In this document: one piece after another, positions 1-8,134 of the stretch | How the letters are laid out: each line of letters starts with the position of its first letter | How positions within the stretch are numbered: the first letter of the stretch is position 1 | Source: Spongiibacter nanhainus | Lineage (GTDB): Bacteria; Pseudomonadota; Gammaproteobacteria; Pseudomonadales; Spongiibacteraceae | DNA: 64,000 bases | Direction: 5' to 3' | NCBI RefSeq assembly: GCF_016132545.1 | Contig: NZ_CP066167.1 | Coordinates: 2,879,001-2,943,000, forward strand | Translations under genes and position numbers: made by a program | The notes under the pieces: generated by a model | The model's database searches: none | Seen by the model: only the letters and a program-made list of their open reading frames with translations | What the model was told of the DNA's origin: nothing

Positions 1-266
1 GTGGCGTTAGCTTTGATCAGATCGGCAAAGCGGTTCAACAATAGCGCCCGCTCCCGACCCGGCATGGCCCGCCAGACCTCAAAAGCCGATACCGCTGTGG
101 CGATAGCACTTTCGGTTTCCTCAACACCTGCCAGGGGAATCTCAGCCTGGGCTTTGCCCGTAGCGGGGTTGATATGGGTGTACACGCCACCGGAAGCTTT
201 TTCGATAATCTGGTCGCCGATCAACAGACAAGCCTGTGGGCAGCTGGCATTAAACTCCATGCTCAT
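1..266 (-). CDS. Aldehyde dehydrogenase, N-terminal part (cut by window edge)
   Basis: The first 88 codons of a gene that continues beyond base 1. The translation begins MSMEFNASCPQACLLIGDQI and continues through a stretch typical of the NAD(P)-dependent aldehyde dehydrogenase N-terminus (NPATGKAQAEIPLAGVEETE, then an ALLLNRFADLI helix). The catalytic Glu and Cys lie outside the window, so activity cannot be judged. The start at 266 is chosen because GAGGAGAA sits just upstream; a second in-frame ATG at 260 is less well placed. It follows the SDR at 289-1044 by about 20 bases and is probably the distal gene of the receptor/P450 operon, where it would oxidise an aldehyde made by P450 and SDR action. 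The family call is firm; the substrate is unknown. Confidence 0.8.
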   Translation of the reverse strand, partial: MSMEFNASCPQACLLIGDQIIEKASGGVYTHINPATGKAQAEIPLAGVEETESAIATAVSAFEVWRAMPGRERALLLNRFADLIKANA

Positions 267-288
267 TTTCTTCTCCTCGTTGTCTGAT

Positions 289-1044
289 TTAGATGCGAAT
301 GACGGTGCCGCCATCGACCGGAAAGATCTGGCCGTTGACAAAGGCCGCTTCGTCGCTAAGCAGGAATACGCCAACCTGGGCGATCAACTCGGGGCCCGCC
401 ACCTGACCAGAGGCCTGACCAGACATTTTTGCCCAGGCGGCCATCTGCTCCACCGACATGATGGGCTTCATGCCCTCAGTATCCACCGTGCCGGGGGCGA
501 TGGCGTTGACGCGGATATTGTCCGCCGCCAGGGAGTGGGCCAGATTAACAGACAGGGAATTCACACCGGCCTTGGACACCGAATAAATCCCGGTGGCCTG
601 CCAGCTGCCAATGGATGAGGTATTCACAATGGCACCACCGCCCTGCCTGCGCAACTCCGGCACCACCGCCTGGGTCATATACAGTACACTGTGCATATTC
701 ACCGACATCACCCGCTGGTAGTCATCCAGGGAAATATCCTGCAGCTGGGGCATCAGGGCGGCGCTCAATAAACCGGCATTGTTGACCAGGTAATTTACCT
801 TGCCGAAGGCCGCAACGGTGGCCGCCACGCATTCCTTGCAGGACTCCGGCGAACCGACATCGACCTTAACCGCCAGCGCCTTGCCCCCCGCTTCGGTGAT
901 CTCCGCAACCACCGACTCCGCCAACGCCAGATTAATATCCGCAACAGCAACTGATACGCCACGCTGGCTCAGCAAGCGGGAATAGGCCGCGCCCATGCCC
1001 TGAGCGGCGCCGGTGACAATCACAACTTTATTTTCAAAACTCAT
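289..1044 (-). CDS. SDR-family oxidoreductase (FabG-like)
   Basis: A 251-residue classical short-chain dehydrogenase/reductase, normal length for the family. Visible motifs: the nucleotide-binding TGAAQGMG at residues 11-18, NNAG near 88-91, the catalytic Ser near 143-144 and Tyr154-x3-Lys158 (YSVSK), and the common C-terminal VDGG. The reading frame stays open 21 codons further upstream, but the start at 1044 is preferred because AGGAGA lies 7 bases before it and the Rossmann strand begins directly after it. It lies between the P450 and the partial aldehyde dehydrogenase on the same strand. A role in alcohol/ketone interconversion on a P450-hydroxylated substrate is inferred from context; FabG-like reductase activity is equally possible from sequence alone. 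Confidence 0.85.
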   Translation of the reverse strand: MSFENKVVIVTGAAQGMGAAYSRLLSQRGVSVAVADINLALAESVVAEITEAGGKALAVKVDVGSPESCKECVAATVAAFGKVNYLVNNAGLLSAALMPQLQDISLDDYQRVMSVNMHSVLYMTQAVVPELRRQGGGAIVNTSSIGSWQATGIYSVSKAGVNSLSVNLAHSLAADNIRVNAIAPGTVDTEGMKPIMSVEQMAAWAKMSGQASGQVAGPELIAQVGVFLLSDEAAFVNGQIFPVDGGTVIRI

Positions 1045-1186
1045 ACTGCATCTCCTGATTTCGGGTGTGGCTAATGGACATTCCCCAGTAGCACTGGTAT
1101 TTCTCATCGAGCGCCTATCGCCAGCGCCATTGTTGTTCAGCCATATTTTGGTGCTAGGCCATAACTTGTTGTTTGGATATAAAGTG

Positions 1187-2398
1187 CTACCAACGCAGCT
1201 CCAGACTTTCCATCGCCATCACCGCGCCGCCGCGGACCTCGGGTTTAAAGCCTTCCTTCACCGAAAAGGGAGGAATGCGGGCCAGCCATTCCTGCAAAAA
1301 TACCCGCAGTTCCAATCGCGCCAGAGTCGCACCCGCACAATTGTGGGGTCCACCGTTAAAGGCCATATGCCGAAATTTGGGTCTGTCCAAATCCACATGA
1401 TGGGGATTTTCCAGGGCCCGATCATCGTTATTCGCGGCGGCCAGACTGCAGATGATCCGGTCCCCCCCTCGCATGGTTACGCCTTTAAATTCGGTATCCT
1501 CGGTAACCCGGCGGGGAATATTGGGGAAGGCATAGCGGCGCAGTAATTCTTCCACCGCCGCAGGAATCTGGTCAGGGTTGTCACGAAGTTGCTGCTGAAA
1601 CTCGGGGTTCTCAGCCAGATGCTTTATGGAAAAGGTCATCGCATTGGTCACCGTATCCAGCCCTGCCAGGAACAGCAGATTGCACATTTCCAGCACCCGT
1701 TTATGGCTGAGCTCTTCGCCATTCACTTCAGAGGCGAGCAGTATACTGACCGGATCGTCAGAGGGCTGCTTGATACGCTGGCGAATCAGGGACTTGAGGT
1801 AAAAGCGCATACGAATAAAGGGCAACAGGCGTTTGAGCATGGTATCGGAGGCGAGAATGCCATTGGCCCAGCGGACGAACTCCTCGTAGCGATTCAGATC
1901 CATATGCATCAGCCCCATAAAGGTCTTGACCGGAATGGGTACCGATACCGAGGACATAAACTCGCAGCCTCCTTTGGGTTTGACGTCTTCGATCAGACCC
2001 ACCGCCAGCGCTCTGACCTGCCCCTCCAACTGAACCACCCTCTGGGGCGACAGAAACTTCATCAGCAACTGGCGATACAGCGTGTGATCCGGGCGGTCCA
2101 TATCCTGGGGCGGCAAAGACAGCCCCAGCTTGCCCACATCAGGAGAAAAGGGCGCTTTGTGACTGGAGAACAGCTCCGGCGTTTGCATAATATCCCGCAC
2201 GTCTTCCATCCGTGTGGCAATCCAATGCCCGCCATTGTGCGGCGTATAAAAAATATCCGGCGCACTGCCGTGCAAGGCCTTGTGGCTGGCATGCACATCG
2301 CCGCCTCGGGCCGAATCACTGAAGATATCAAATTCGTATACCAGATTTGTCGGAACGTGGTCGGGCACTGGCGGTAATTGCTTGTTAAAAATAGACAT
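1187..2398 (-). CDS. Cytochrome P450, CYP101-like
   Basis: A 403-residue soluble bacterial P450. I see the I-helix oxygen-activation motif AGLDT at 245-249, with the Asp-Thr pair of P450cam, the ExxR pair at Glu284/Arg287, and the haem loop FNGGPHNCAG with the axial ligand Cys354. The N-terminus (VPTNLVYEFDIF) and the I-helix resemble P450cam (CYP101, camphor 5-hydroxylase) more than other families I know. It should hydroxylate a hydrophobic, perhaps terpenoid, molecule. Class I enzymes of this type need a ferredoxin and a ferredoxin reductase; neither is encoded in this window. It sits between the kinase-like gene (67 bases away) and an SDR, in the operon headed by the TonB receptor. Confidence 0.92.
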   Translation of the reverse strand: MSIFNKQLPPVPDHVPTNLVYEFDIFSDSARGGDVHASHKALHGSAPDIFYTPHNGGHWIATRMEDVRDIMQTPELFSSHKAPFSPDVGKLGLSLPPQDMDRPDHTLYRQLLMKFLSPQRVVQLEGQVRALAVGLIEDVKPKGGCEFMSSVSVPIPVKTFMGLMHMDLNRYEEFVRWANGILASDTMLKRLLPFIRMRFYLKSLIRQRIKQPSDDPVSILLASEVNGEELSHKRVLEMCNLLFLAGLDTVTNAMTFSIKHLAENPEFQQQLRDNPDQIPAAVEELLRRYAFPNIPRRVTEDTEFKGVTMRGGDRIICSLAAANNDDRALENPHHVDLDRPKFRHMAFNGGPHNCAGATLARLELRVFLQEWLARIPPFSVKEGFKPEVRGGAVMAMESLELRW

Positions 2399-2465
2399 AG
2401 TCGATCACATCACGTTTGGTTAGAAGTTTGCTCATTGGCGATTTTCACTGGAAGTCGCGTCCACG

Positions 2466-3638
2466 TTATTTTTCGTCTGCCACGCTGCTTAAAACCGCAC
2501 CCGCAACATCCAGATCCTCCACCGCAGTATTGATTCGCTCCCAACTGCGATCCATGCTCTCCTGACTCTGCAGGCCCTGCCAGTTACGGGTCAGTTGCAC
2601 GGCATCCCAGCTATAGGCCAGCCAGAAACGGTACTGGTCAAAAACCTCGTCGAAGCTTTTGGCGAGCACAACGCCATTTTCGCTCAGGGTCTTTATGTAT
2701 AGTTTAAGCAAGTCGCTCTCGTGCTTCCGTCTAAGGGCAACCGGTGCGCCGGTGCCGAGAAAATAGGCCACTTCACGAATACCCTGACCGCGGTGGGCAA
2801 TTTGCCAGTCCAGCAAGCCGCTGCGACCATCATCGAGAATATAGGTGTTACCCAGATGGGTATCACCATGGACCAGAGTATGAGGACCCGCCTCACGCAC
2901 GGAGATCACCGCATCCTCATGCGTCGTCAGCACTCTTGCCAGCTCGCGCACCGGATCTGGCACTTCCTCGCGACCATTGATAAAACGCTGACGAAAGCGC
3001 CGATGCACCGCCATCATCATCCGAAAGCCCGGACGACTGCGCTCGCTATCCAACCAGGCCAATTCCCGATCCAGTTTTGGCGACTGCCAGAAGGCGCTGT
3101 GGAGCTTGGCCAAGGCCACCATCATGCCCTGCAAATGGGAAAGGGGCGCCTCGTCTGCAAGGGTAAAGGTCTGACAGCCCCTGGCGGACAGGTCCTCCAG
3201 CACCAATAAAAAACGCGCGCCCGGACCACTATTTGACGCGTAAATGCGCGGCGCCTCATCACCGAGGAATTGCCGGGCAGTGCGATAAAACGCCACTTCA
3301 TTCGAAGCCATTTTCAGCGGCCCCACCATCAATCGGCTGCTGGCGGTCTTGGGGGTCGATTTAATAAAGACCACCTGGGGAAGCCCCGCAGCTGTTCCCG
3401 CTTCATTCCATTCCAGGCCCAAGCGCTGCCGATCTGTGGTGCCAAAATCACCCCCCAACGGCGAGATGGCCTTCAACTCGGCACCGGCCACACCATCGGC
3501 GATGCGGCTTTGCAGCCAAGCTTTTTTGATATCAGCAGCGCGCATTGGCCCCGGCGCTGGCACCCAGGGCAATACACTCACCGCTGCCCGTCCCAGCATT
3601 TGGGCACTGTCCACGACAATATTTTTTTTACCCAACAT
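2466..3638 (-). CDS. APH-family phosphotransferase-like protein
   Basis: A 390-residue protein of the aminoglycoside-phosphotransferase / ecdysteroid-kinase-like fold. The catalytic loop LVHGDTHLGN and the metal-binding Asp in LLDWQ are both present, so it looks like an active small-molecule kinase, not a degenerate one. Such proteins are frequent in bacterial lipid, steroid and terpenoid catabolic clusters, but their substrates are mostly unknown. Its place between an SDR and a P450 suggests that it phosphorylates an alcohol of the imported compound or an intermediate; this is inference. The leader of the chosen start (3638) has no strong ribosome site, and translation may be coupled to the upstream SDR, which ends 36 bases before. 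Confidence 0.78.
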   Translation of the reverse strand: MLGKKNIVVDSAQMLGRAAVSVLPWVPAPGPMRAADIKKAWLQSRIADGVAGAELKAISPLGGDFGTTDRQRLGLEWNEAGTAAGLPQVVFIKSTPKTASSRLMVGPLKMASNEVAFYRTARQFLGDEAPRIYASNSGPGARFLLVLEDLSARGCQTFTLADEAPLSHLQGMMVALAKLHSAFWQSPKLDRELAWLDSERSRPGFRMMMAVHRRFRQRFINGREEVPDPVRELARVLTTHEDAVISVREAGPHTLVHGDTHLGNTYILDDGRSGLLDWQIAHRGQGIREVAYFLGTGAPVALRRKHESDLLKLYIKTLSENGVVLAKSFDEVFDQYRFWLAYSWDAVQLTRNWQGLQSQESMDRSWERINTAVEDLDVAGAVLSSVADEK

Positions 3639-3674
3639 TCTGCTTAGTTCTGTTTTTGGAATTCAGGAAAGAAA

Positions 3675-4478
3675 TCACGCGGCTTTATGTTTCTTAACCT
3701 GCTTTAAGGTCATATTGGCCAGAGCATCCGGCGAAAAAAGCTGCATCATAAACATTGAGAAACGCAGCATGCCGGTCACCGAAATACGGCGTTTTCCAGC
3801 AAATAAGCCTTTATAACCTGCCTTGGCCACGTCTTCGGCGCTGAACATCTTCCCCGAAACAAACTTTTCCACCGCCTTACCGGTGTCGTCATCACCCTTG
3901 GCGGTGGCCATAAATTTGCTTTGGGTTGCGGGGGGGCAGAGCACACTCACTTGCACGCCATAGTCCGCCAACTCGGCAGCAAGGCCGGCGCTGAAATTGT
4001 TGACGTAGGCCTTCGAGGCGCAATAGGCCGCCATACCGACCGTGGGGATATACCCCGCCATCGAGCCAACATTTAGAATCTTGCCGCCGCCCCGGCGCTT
4101 CATATCCTCACCAAAAACCCGGCACATTTGCGTTAGACCCAGCACGTTAAGCTTGAGCATGCTCTCCATACGCCTGCCATCGATAGCAACATGGTCACCA
4201 AAGGCACAAAATCCGGCGTTGTTGACCAGTACATCGATGCTCAATTGCTGCTGTTGGCAATAGGCGAAGACCTCGTCGGCCGCGCCATCCCGGGCAACAT
4301 CCTTTTGTACCAATACCGATTCAATCGACGGAAAATCCCGCCGCAATTCTGCAGACAGATCATCCAGCTCCTCTTGGACCAGACTAAATACCACGAGGCG
4401 GTAACCATCCGCGGCAAACAGCCGACAAAACTGGCGACCAATGCCACTGCCACCTCCGGTAATCAATACTGTTTTCAA
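3675..4478 (-). CDS. SDR-family oxidoreductase (DltE-like)
   Basis: A 267-residue short-chain dehydrogenase with TGGGSGIG at residues 7-14, NNAG at 86-89, the structural Asn111, Ser139 and the catalytic YCASK (Tyr152, Lys156). The long, hydrophobic C-terminal tail (VTGMLRFSMFMMQLFSPDAL) resembles the DltE/17-beta-hydroxysteroid dehydrogenase-12-like branch, whose members often act on lipophilic ketones or alcohols. It begins 38 bases after the TonB receptor on the same strand, so it should be co-transcribed with it. The substrate cannot be read from sequence. The tail could also be a peripheral membrane contact. Confidence 0.85.
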   Translation of the reverse strand: MKTVLITGGGSGIGRQFCRLFAADGYRLVVFSLVQEELDDLSAELRRDFPSIESVLVQKDVARDGAADEVFAYCQQQQLSIDVLVNNAGFCAFGDHVAIDGRRMESMLKLNVLGLTQMCRVFGEDMKRRGGGKILNVGSMAGYIPTVGMAAYCASKAYVNNFSAGLAAELADYGVQVSVLCPPATQSKFMATAKGDDDTGKAVEKFVSGKMFSAEDVAKAGYKGLFAGKRRISVTGMLRFSMFMMQLFSPDALANMTLKQVKKHKAA

Positions 4479-4516
4479 AATCTATACTCCAATTCTTCAA
4501 AAGACGATCGATACGT

Positions 4517-7000
4517 TTAGAATTCGTAATCCACCCGTACGCCATAAATTCGAGGTTTACCGGTGTAACGTACATAAACGTCGGGTTGGAACTGGGTGGA
4601 ATTAAAGTAGACTTCATCAGTCAAGTTGCGAACATAGCCCTGCAAGTTCCAAGGGCCGTCATAGGGACGAAAGCCCACCCGCGCATTGAGAATGAAATAG
4701 CTGGGACGGACGGTGATTGGGTCGTTAGATAACTCCCCCTGGGCTGCATCAGAATACTTACCATCCAGGCCAATACTGGCGGAGTAGTCACCCAATACAG
4801 GCCATTCATAATTGACCACGGCTGTCACTTCCATCGGTGAGGCATAATCCAGCTCATTCCCCGAGAAATCCTGACTGTTACCGTTGAGATCAATGCCGAC
4901 GTAATCTTTGACTTCTGTGTCCAGCAGCGAGAAGCCAATGGAGGTATACAAGCCCGCAAAGGGCGCCGCCTGCACTTCCAGCTCCAGCCCCTGCACTACT
5001 GACTCGGGCACATTATCCAGACGCTGAATGGCGCCAAAGATAGGGTCTTTAAAGACGGTAAAAAGCTGTTTGTCCTCATAGTTGTAGCGAAACAGGGAGC
5101 TGTTGACCTTCAATTGACCGTCATACCACTGACCCTTCATACCGACCTCGAAGGCTTCGATACGCTCCTGCGTTACGGGGGTATATTGCGCGTCCGTGGC
5201 TGATAACAACGAGGGATAACTACCGGCTTTATAGCCAATACTGTAGGAAGCGTAGATCAGCATCGCTTCGCTGGGCGTCCAGTCCACCGCCACCCGGCCA
5301 GAGATATTGTCTTCATCCAGGCCACCACGCACCAACCCCGACTCGTTGGTTTCGCTATTTAAGGTGACGCAGTCACCCACTCCCGGACCGCCGCTCAAAT
5401 CACCTGTCAGATCAATCAGACCTGCATCCGCAGCACCCACCAGAAGCTGGCCAATCGGCTCGCTCAAAGCCGTGACCGGCAACAATCCTGCAACGACTTG
5501 CCCGACATCGCCAACCTCGTCACTGGTCAACACCGAAAAAACATCGCCCAGGCCCGCTCGCTGCAGCGCGCCTACCCCCTGGAACAATACCGCGGTAGTG
5601 CCATCGGCATCCCGGGTACAGGCGTCGTATTCCCGGCTGTCATTGGTGTAACGCAGACCGAGGGTGTACTTGAATTCGTCACTGGCTTGCCACTCTGCTT
5701 GCCCGAAGATGGCGTGGCTTTGGGCATCCTGGGCCGAGAACAGATCCACCTGACGCACGAAAATACCGCCATAACCCCCGCTGGATTCCGTGGGATAGGT
5801 AAAGCGGGTATCTTCCAGCTCGTCCCCACTATAGAAGTAGCCCGCCACCCACTGCACGCTGTCGTCAAAGGCAAAACCCGACAGACGGAATTCGGCATTC
5901 CAGGCCGTGGTTTCGGTGTCGGTGTCGTAATCCAGATCACTGACATTCAGGCCGTCATTGTTATAGCGGTCCATTCCCTCAAAATGCTGCAAGGCAAGAA
6001 TGGAAGTAAAGGTGGTCGACTCACTGAAGTGCCAATCGGTACGCAACGAAGTAGCGATATAATCCTGATCCAGACCCAGCTCCCGCTCGGGATTGAAGGC
6101 GGTCGCCCGAGCATCATCCTCTGGCGCCGTGGGGTGATTCTGTACATTCTCTGAAGCTTCAGCGGCCGGCAGGGCGGAAAAACTTCTGAACTGATAATAC
6201 TGGGGGGATTGGGGCTCGCTGCGGTCCCGCCAGCCATCCACAGACCACTGAAAGGACAGGTCCTCGTCCGCATCCCAGATCAGCAGGAACCTGGCAGACT
6301 GTTTGTCCACCTCCCCAAGCTCGGCACCGGGGCGGGTATAGTCATATTGCCAGCCTTCGCTGCTGCGGATATCCCGAAGGGCAAACCGCGCCGCGAGAGT
6401 GTCGCTCAAGGGTCCACTGACGTAGCCCTCCACATCGGATTGGCCATACTTTTGATAGGCTGCAGAGACCCCCGCCTCGAATTCAGCCCCTGGTTTTTTG
6501 CTGATGTAGTTCACAGCCCCGCCGGTGGTATTACGACCATACAGGGTGCCCTGAGGGCCCTTCAGCACCTCAACCCGTTCCAGGTCGAGGTTGGCGCCCT
6601 TGGTCATCACCGGAAAAGGAATGTTGACCTCATCAATGTAAACCCCCACTGCTGAGGTCGCAGTCTGGCTGATTTCGTTGAAGCCGACGCCCCGCAAGGT
6701 GTAAACCGGGATCGAAAAACCACTGTCGGTGTAGGCGAAACCGGCCACCAGGTTTGTCAAATCTGCGGTATCTGTAACACCGAGCGCCTTAAGGGTGTCG
6801 TCACTAAAGGCCGAAATAGCGATGCCGACATCTTCTGCTGACTGCTCCCGCTTTTGGGCCGTGACTACCACCTCCTCGATCAGGGAGCTTCGCTGCCTGA
6901 CCTGGCCAGACGATTCCTGAGCGGCGACACTCTGAGCAGAAACACCAAGAACACCCAGAATTAATGGGATAGACAGCCCCATCCGCTGACTTGTTTTCAT
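4517..7000 (-). CDS. TonB-dependent outer-membrane receptor
   Basis: An 827-residue TonB-dependent receptor. A signal peptide covers about residues 1-28 (ending SVAAQE), followed by the TonB-box-like IEEVVVTAQKRE near 41-52. The plug domain carries the LRGVGF and VEVLKGPQGTLYGRNTTGG signatures, and a long beta-barrel ends in the terminal aromatic residue (VDYEF) needed for outer-membrane insertion. It takes up a scarce or bulky substrate using TonB/ExbBD energy. The barrel resembles the receptors that accompany catabolic clusters for hydrophobic compounds, not siderophore receptors I would name. It heads the minus-strand operon, and a copy of the shared palindrome (7218-7233) lies in its leader region. 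Confidence 0.93.
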   Translation of the reverse strand: MKTSQRMGLSIPLILGVLGVSAQSVAAQESSGQVRQRSSLIEEVVVTAQKREQSAEDVGIAISAFSDDTLKALGVTDTADLTNLVAGFAYTDSGFSIPVYTLRGVGFNEISQTATSAVGVYIDEVNIPFPVMTKGANLDLERVEVLKGPQGTLYGRNTTGGAVNYISKKPGAEFEAGVSAAYQKYGQSDVEGYVSGPLSDTLAARFALRDIRSSEGWQYDYTRPGAELGEVDKQSARFLLIWDADEDLSFQWSVDGWRDRSEPQSPQYYQFRSFSALPAAEASENVQNHPTAPEDDARATAFNPERELGLDQDYIATSLRTDWHFSESTTFTSILALQHFEGMDRYNNDGLNVSDLDYDTDTETTAWNAEFRLSGFAFDDSVQWVAGYFYSGDELEDTRFTYPTESSGGYGGIFVRQVDLFSAQDAQSHAIFGQAEWQASDEFKYTLGLRYTNDSREYDACTRDADGTTAVLFQGVGALQRAGLGDVFSVLTSDEVGDVGQVVAGLLPVTALSEPIGQLLVGAADAGLIDLTGDLSGGPGVGDCVTLNSETNESGLVRGGLDEDNISGRVAVDWTPSEAMLIYASYSIGYKAGSYPSLLSATDAQYTPVTQERIEAFEVGMKGQWYDGQLKVNSSLFRYNYEDKQLFTVFKDPIFGAIQRLDNVPESVVQGLELEVQAAPFAGLYTSIGFSLLDTEVKDYVGIDLNGNSQDFSGNELDYASPMEVTAVVNYEWPVLGDYSASIGLDGKYSDAAQGELSNDPITVRPSYFILNARVGFRPYDGPWNLQGYVRNLTDEVYFNSTQFQPDVYVRYTGKPRIYGVRVDYEF

Positions 7001-7217
7001 TCGCTAACACTCCAGATCGATTTTTTATAGTTTGCGCGGCCAAGCTGCCACTTAATTAGTTGACTGTTTTAAATGAGAGGCCGAATACCTAAAACCACAC
7101 ACAGTCTGCCTACTACTAAAAATTAGCCCTAAACCAAAATTAGACGGATAACAACAGCACAATCGCCGACGAGTACAATATATCGCCTTTTTTACCCGCC
7201 TGTAAACAAATCCTATA

Positions 7218-7233
7218 AATCAAATATATGATT
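7218..7233. promoter_or_regulatory. Recurring AT-rich palindrome, copy A
   Basis: Reads AATCAAATATATGATT, a 15 of 16 match to the perfect palindrome found at 54177-54192. It lies about 218 bases upstream of the TonB receptor start at 7000. Equivalent sites lie before the other operons of the window, which supports a common operator. The binding protein is not known. Confidence 0.6.
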
Positions 7234-7244
7234 GTCGTAATACA

Positions 7245-7259
7245 TTGTTATATATACAA
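7245..7259. promoter_or_regulatory. TTGT-N7-ACAA dyad
   Basis: TTGTTATATATACAA is a short dyad 11 bases from palindrome copy A. It may be a second half of a composite operator or simply AT-rich promoter DNA. Confidence 0.3.
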
Positions 7260-7327
7260 CTATTTAAGTTAAAAAATTTTCATGGAAAGAGGAATTTTAG
7301 CCCAGGCAGGATCAACAAATAAAATCC

Positions 7328-7356
7328 ATAATGTGTTCACTATAAATGGACATTAT
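7328..7356. promoter_or_regulatory. Inverted repeat upstream of TetR gene
   Basis: ATAATGT at 7328-7334 is mirrored by ACATTAT at 7350-7356, with a 15-base spacer. TetR-family repressors usually bind dyads in their own divergent control region, so this is a candidate autoregulatory operator for the gene at 7479. The long spacer and AT-richness make chance possible. Confidence 0.3.
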
Positions 7357-7478
7357 TGAATAAATGTATTTTTTAAATGTTAAATAGGCTATTCTCCATC
7401 AATTCAATAGCCTGATACATCACCCGTTCGACGCGGGAACGCGTCACCCTGACTACCCGGACCCACCACACAGCCATC

Positions 7479-8108
7479 ATGAGCAATATCAGAGAAAAAA
7501 TACTAAAAGCCGCCAATACCTCCCTGGAGGAGCGCGACCTGGCAGAGCTCCAAATCAACGAGCTTTGCCAACTGGCCAACGTCTCCCGAACCTCCTTCTA
7601 TCGAGAATTCAAAAATCTCGATGATCTCGGCGCAGCCCTGGCAACCCAAATCGGGAAGGACATTCTTCGGGAGGCCGCTCAGGCCGCTGACACGCTTACC
7701 GACCCCAGAGAGCGACTATTCCAATTCATCAGAAGGGTCGCCACCGATAGCCAATCGCACCGCTTCCTGCGTTGGGAAAAGAGTCTGGCCACAAAACTGA
7801 TTCAGCGGGAAAACGGCCTAGGGCTGGCGGTATTTTTTGACGTCCTCGGGCCTGTCATCACTCGATGCCAACAAGATGGCGCCCTGCGCGGCGACCTTCG
7901 CACCGAGGAAATCGCTGACTGGCTGCTGAGGCAATGGTGGCTATTGAGCAACCTTCCCCTAAGAAATAGCGCTGGCAGAGAGGCGCTAGATCGCTATATA
8001 CAAGTATTCATCGTGGACGCACTCAGGCCAGCAGACGCCAGCGGCTCAGGCAGCGAAGATGTCCATAACAAACTCGACCAGATTCTGGATAAATTGCGCT
8101 ACTTATAG
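7479..8108 (+). CDS. TetR/AcrR-family transcriptional regulator
   Basis: A 209-residue TetR-like repressor. The N-terminal helix-turn-helix spans about residues 5-50, with the typical REKILKAA start and the recognition helix VSRTSFYREFKN. The rest is the all-helical ligand-binding and dimerisation domain, too diverged to predict a ligand. It is transcribed divergently from the TonB receptor and is followed after 26 bases by an aldehyde dehydrogenase, so it may control either or both. No clear Shine-Dalgarno sequence precedes the chosen ATG. The ligand is probably the imported substrate or a CoA ester; that is inference. Confidence 0.85.
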   Translation: MSNIREKILKAANTSLEERDLAELQINELCQLANVSRTSFYREFKNLDDLGAALATQIGKDILREAAQAADTLTDPRERLFQFIRRVATDSQSHRFLRWEKSLATKLIQRENGLGLAVFFDVLGPVITRCQQDGALRGDLRTEEIADWLLRQWWLLSNLPLRNSAGREALDRYIQVFIVDALRPADASGSGSEDVHNKLDQILDKLRYL

Positions 8109-8134
8109 CGGATAGCAACCACAGGAGCCCTACT

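Larger units (their letters stand above)
7001..7478. other. Divergent AT-rich control region between TonB receptor and TetR gene
   Basis: A 478-base gene-free stretch between two diverging genes. It is clearly more AT-rich than the flanking genes and holds three symmetric elements: a near-perfect copy of the recurring 16-bp palindrome (7218-7233), a TTGT-N7-ACAA dyad (7245-7259), and a 7-bp inverted repeat with a 15-base spacer (7328-7356). Promoters for both genes must lie here, but I cannot assign -35 and -10 boxes with confidence. No small gene with a credible ribosome site was seen. Confidence 0.6.

Noticed and set aside
7001-7478. A small regulatory RNA in the AT-rich receptor leader.
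   Set aside because: No terminator hairpin with a T-run and no consistent promoter could be identified; the symmetry elements are better explained as protein-binding sites.
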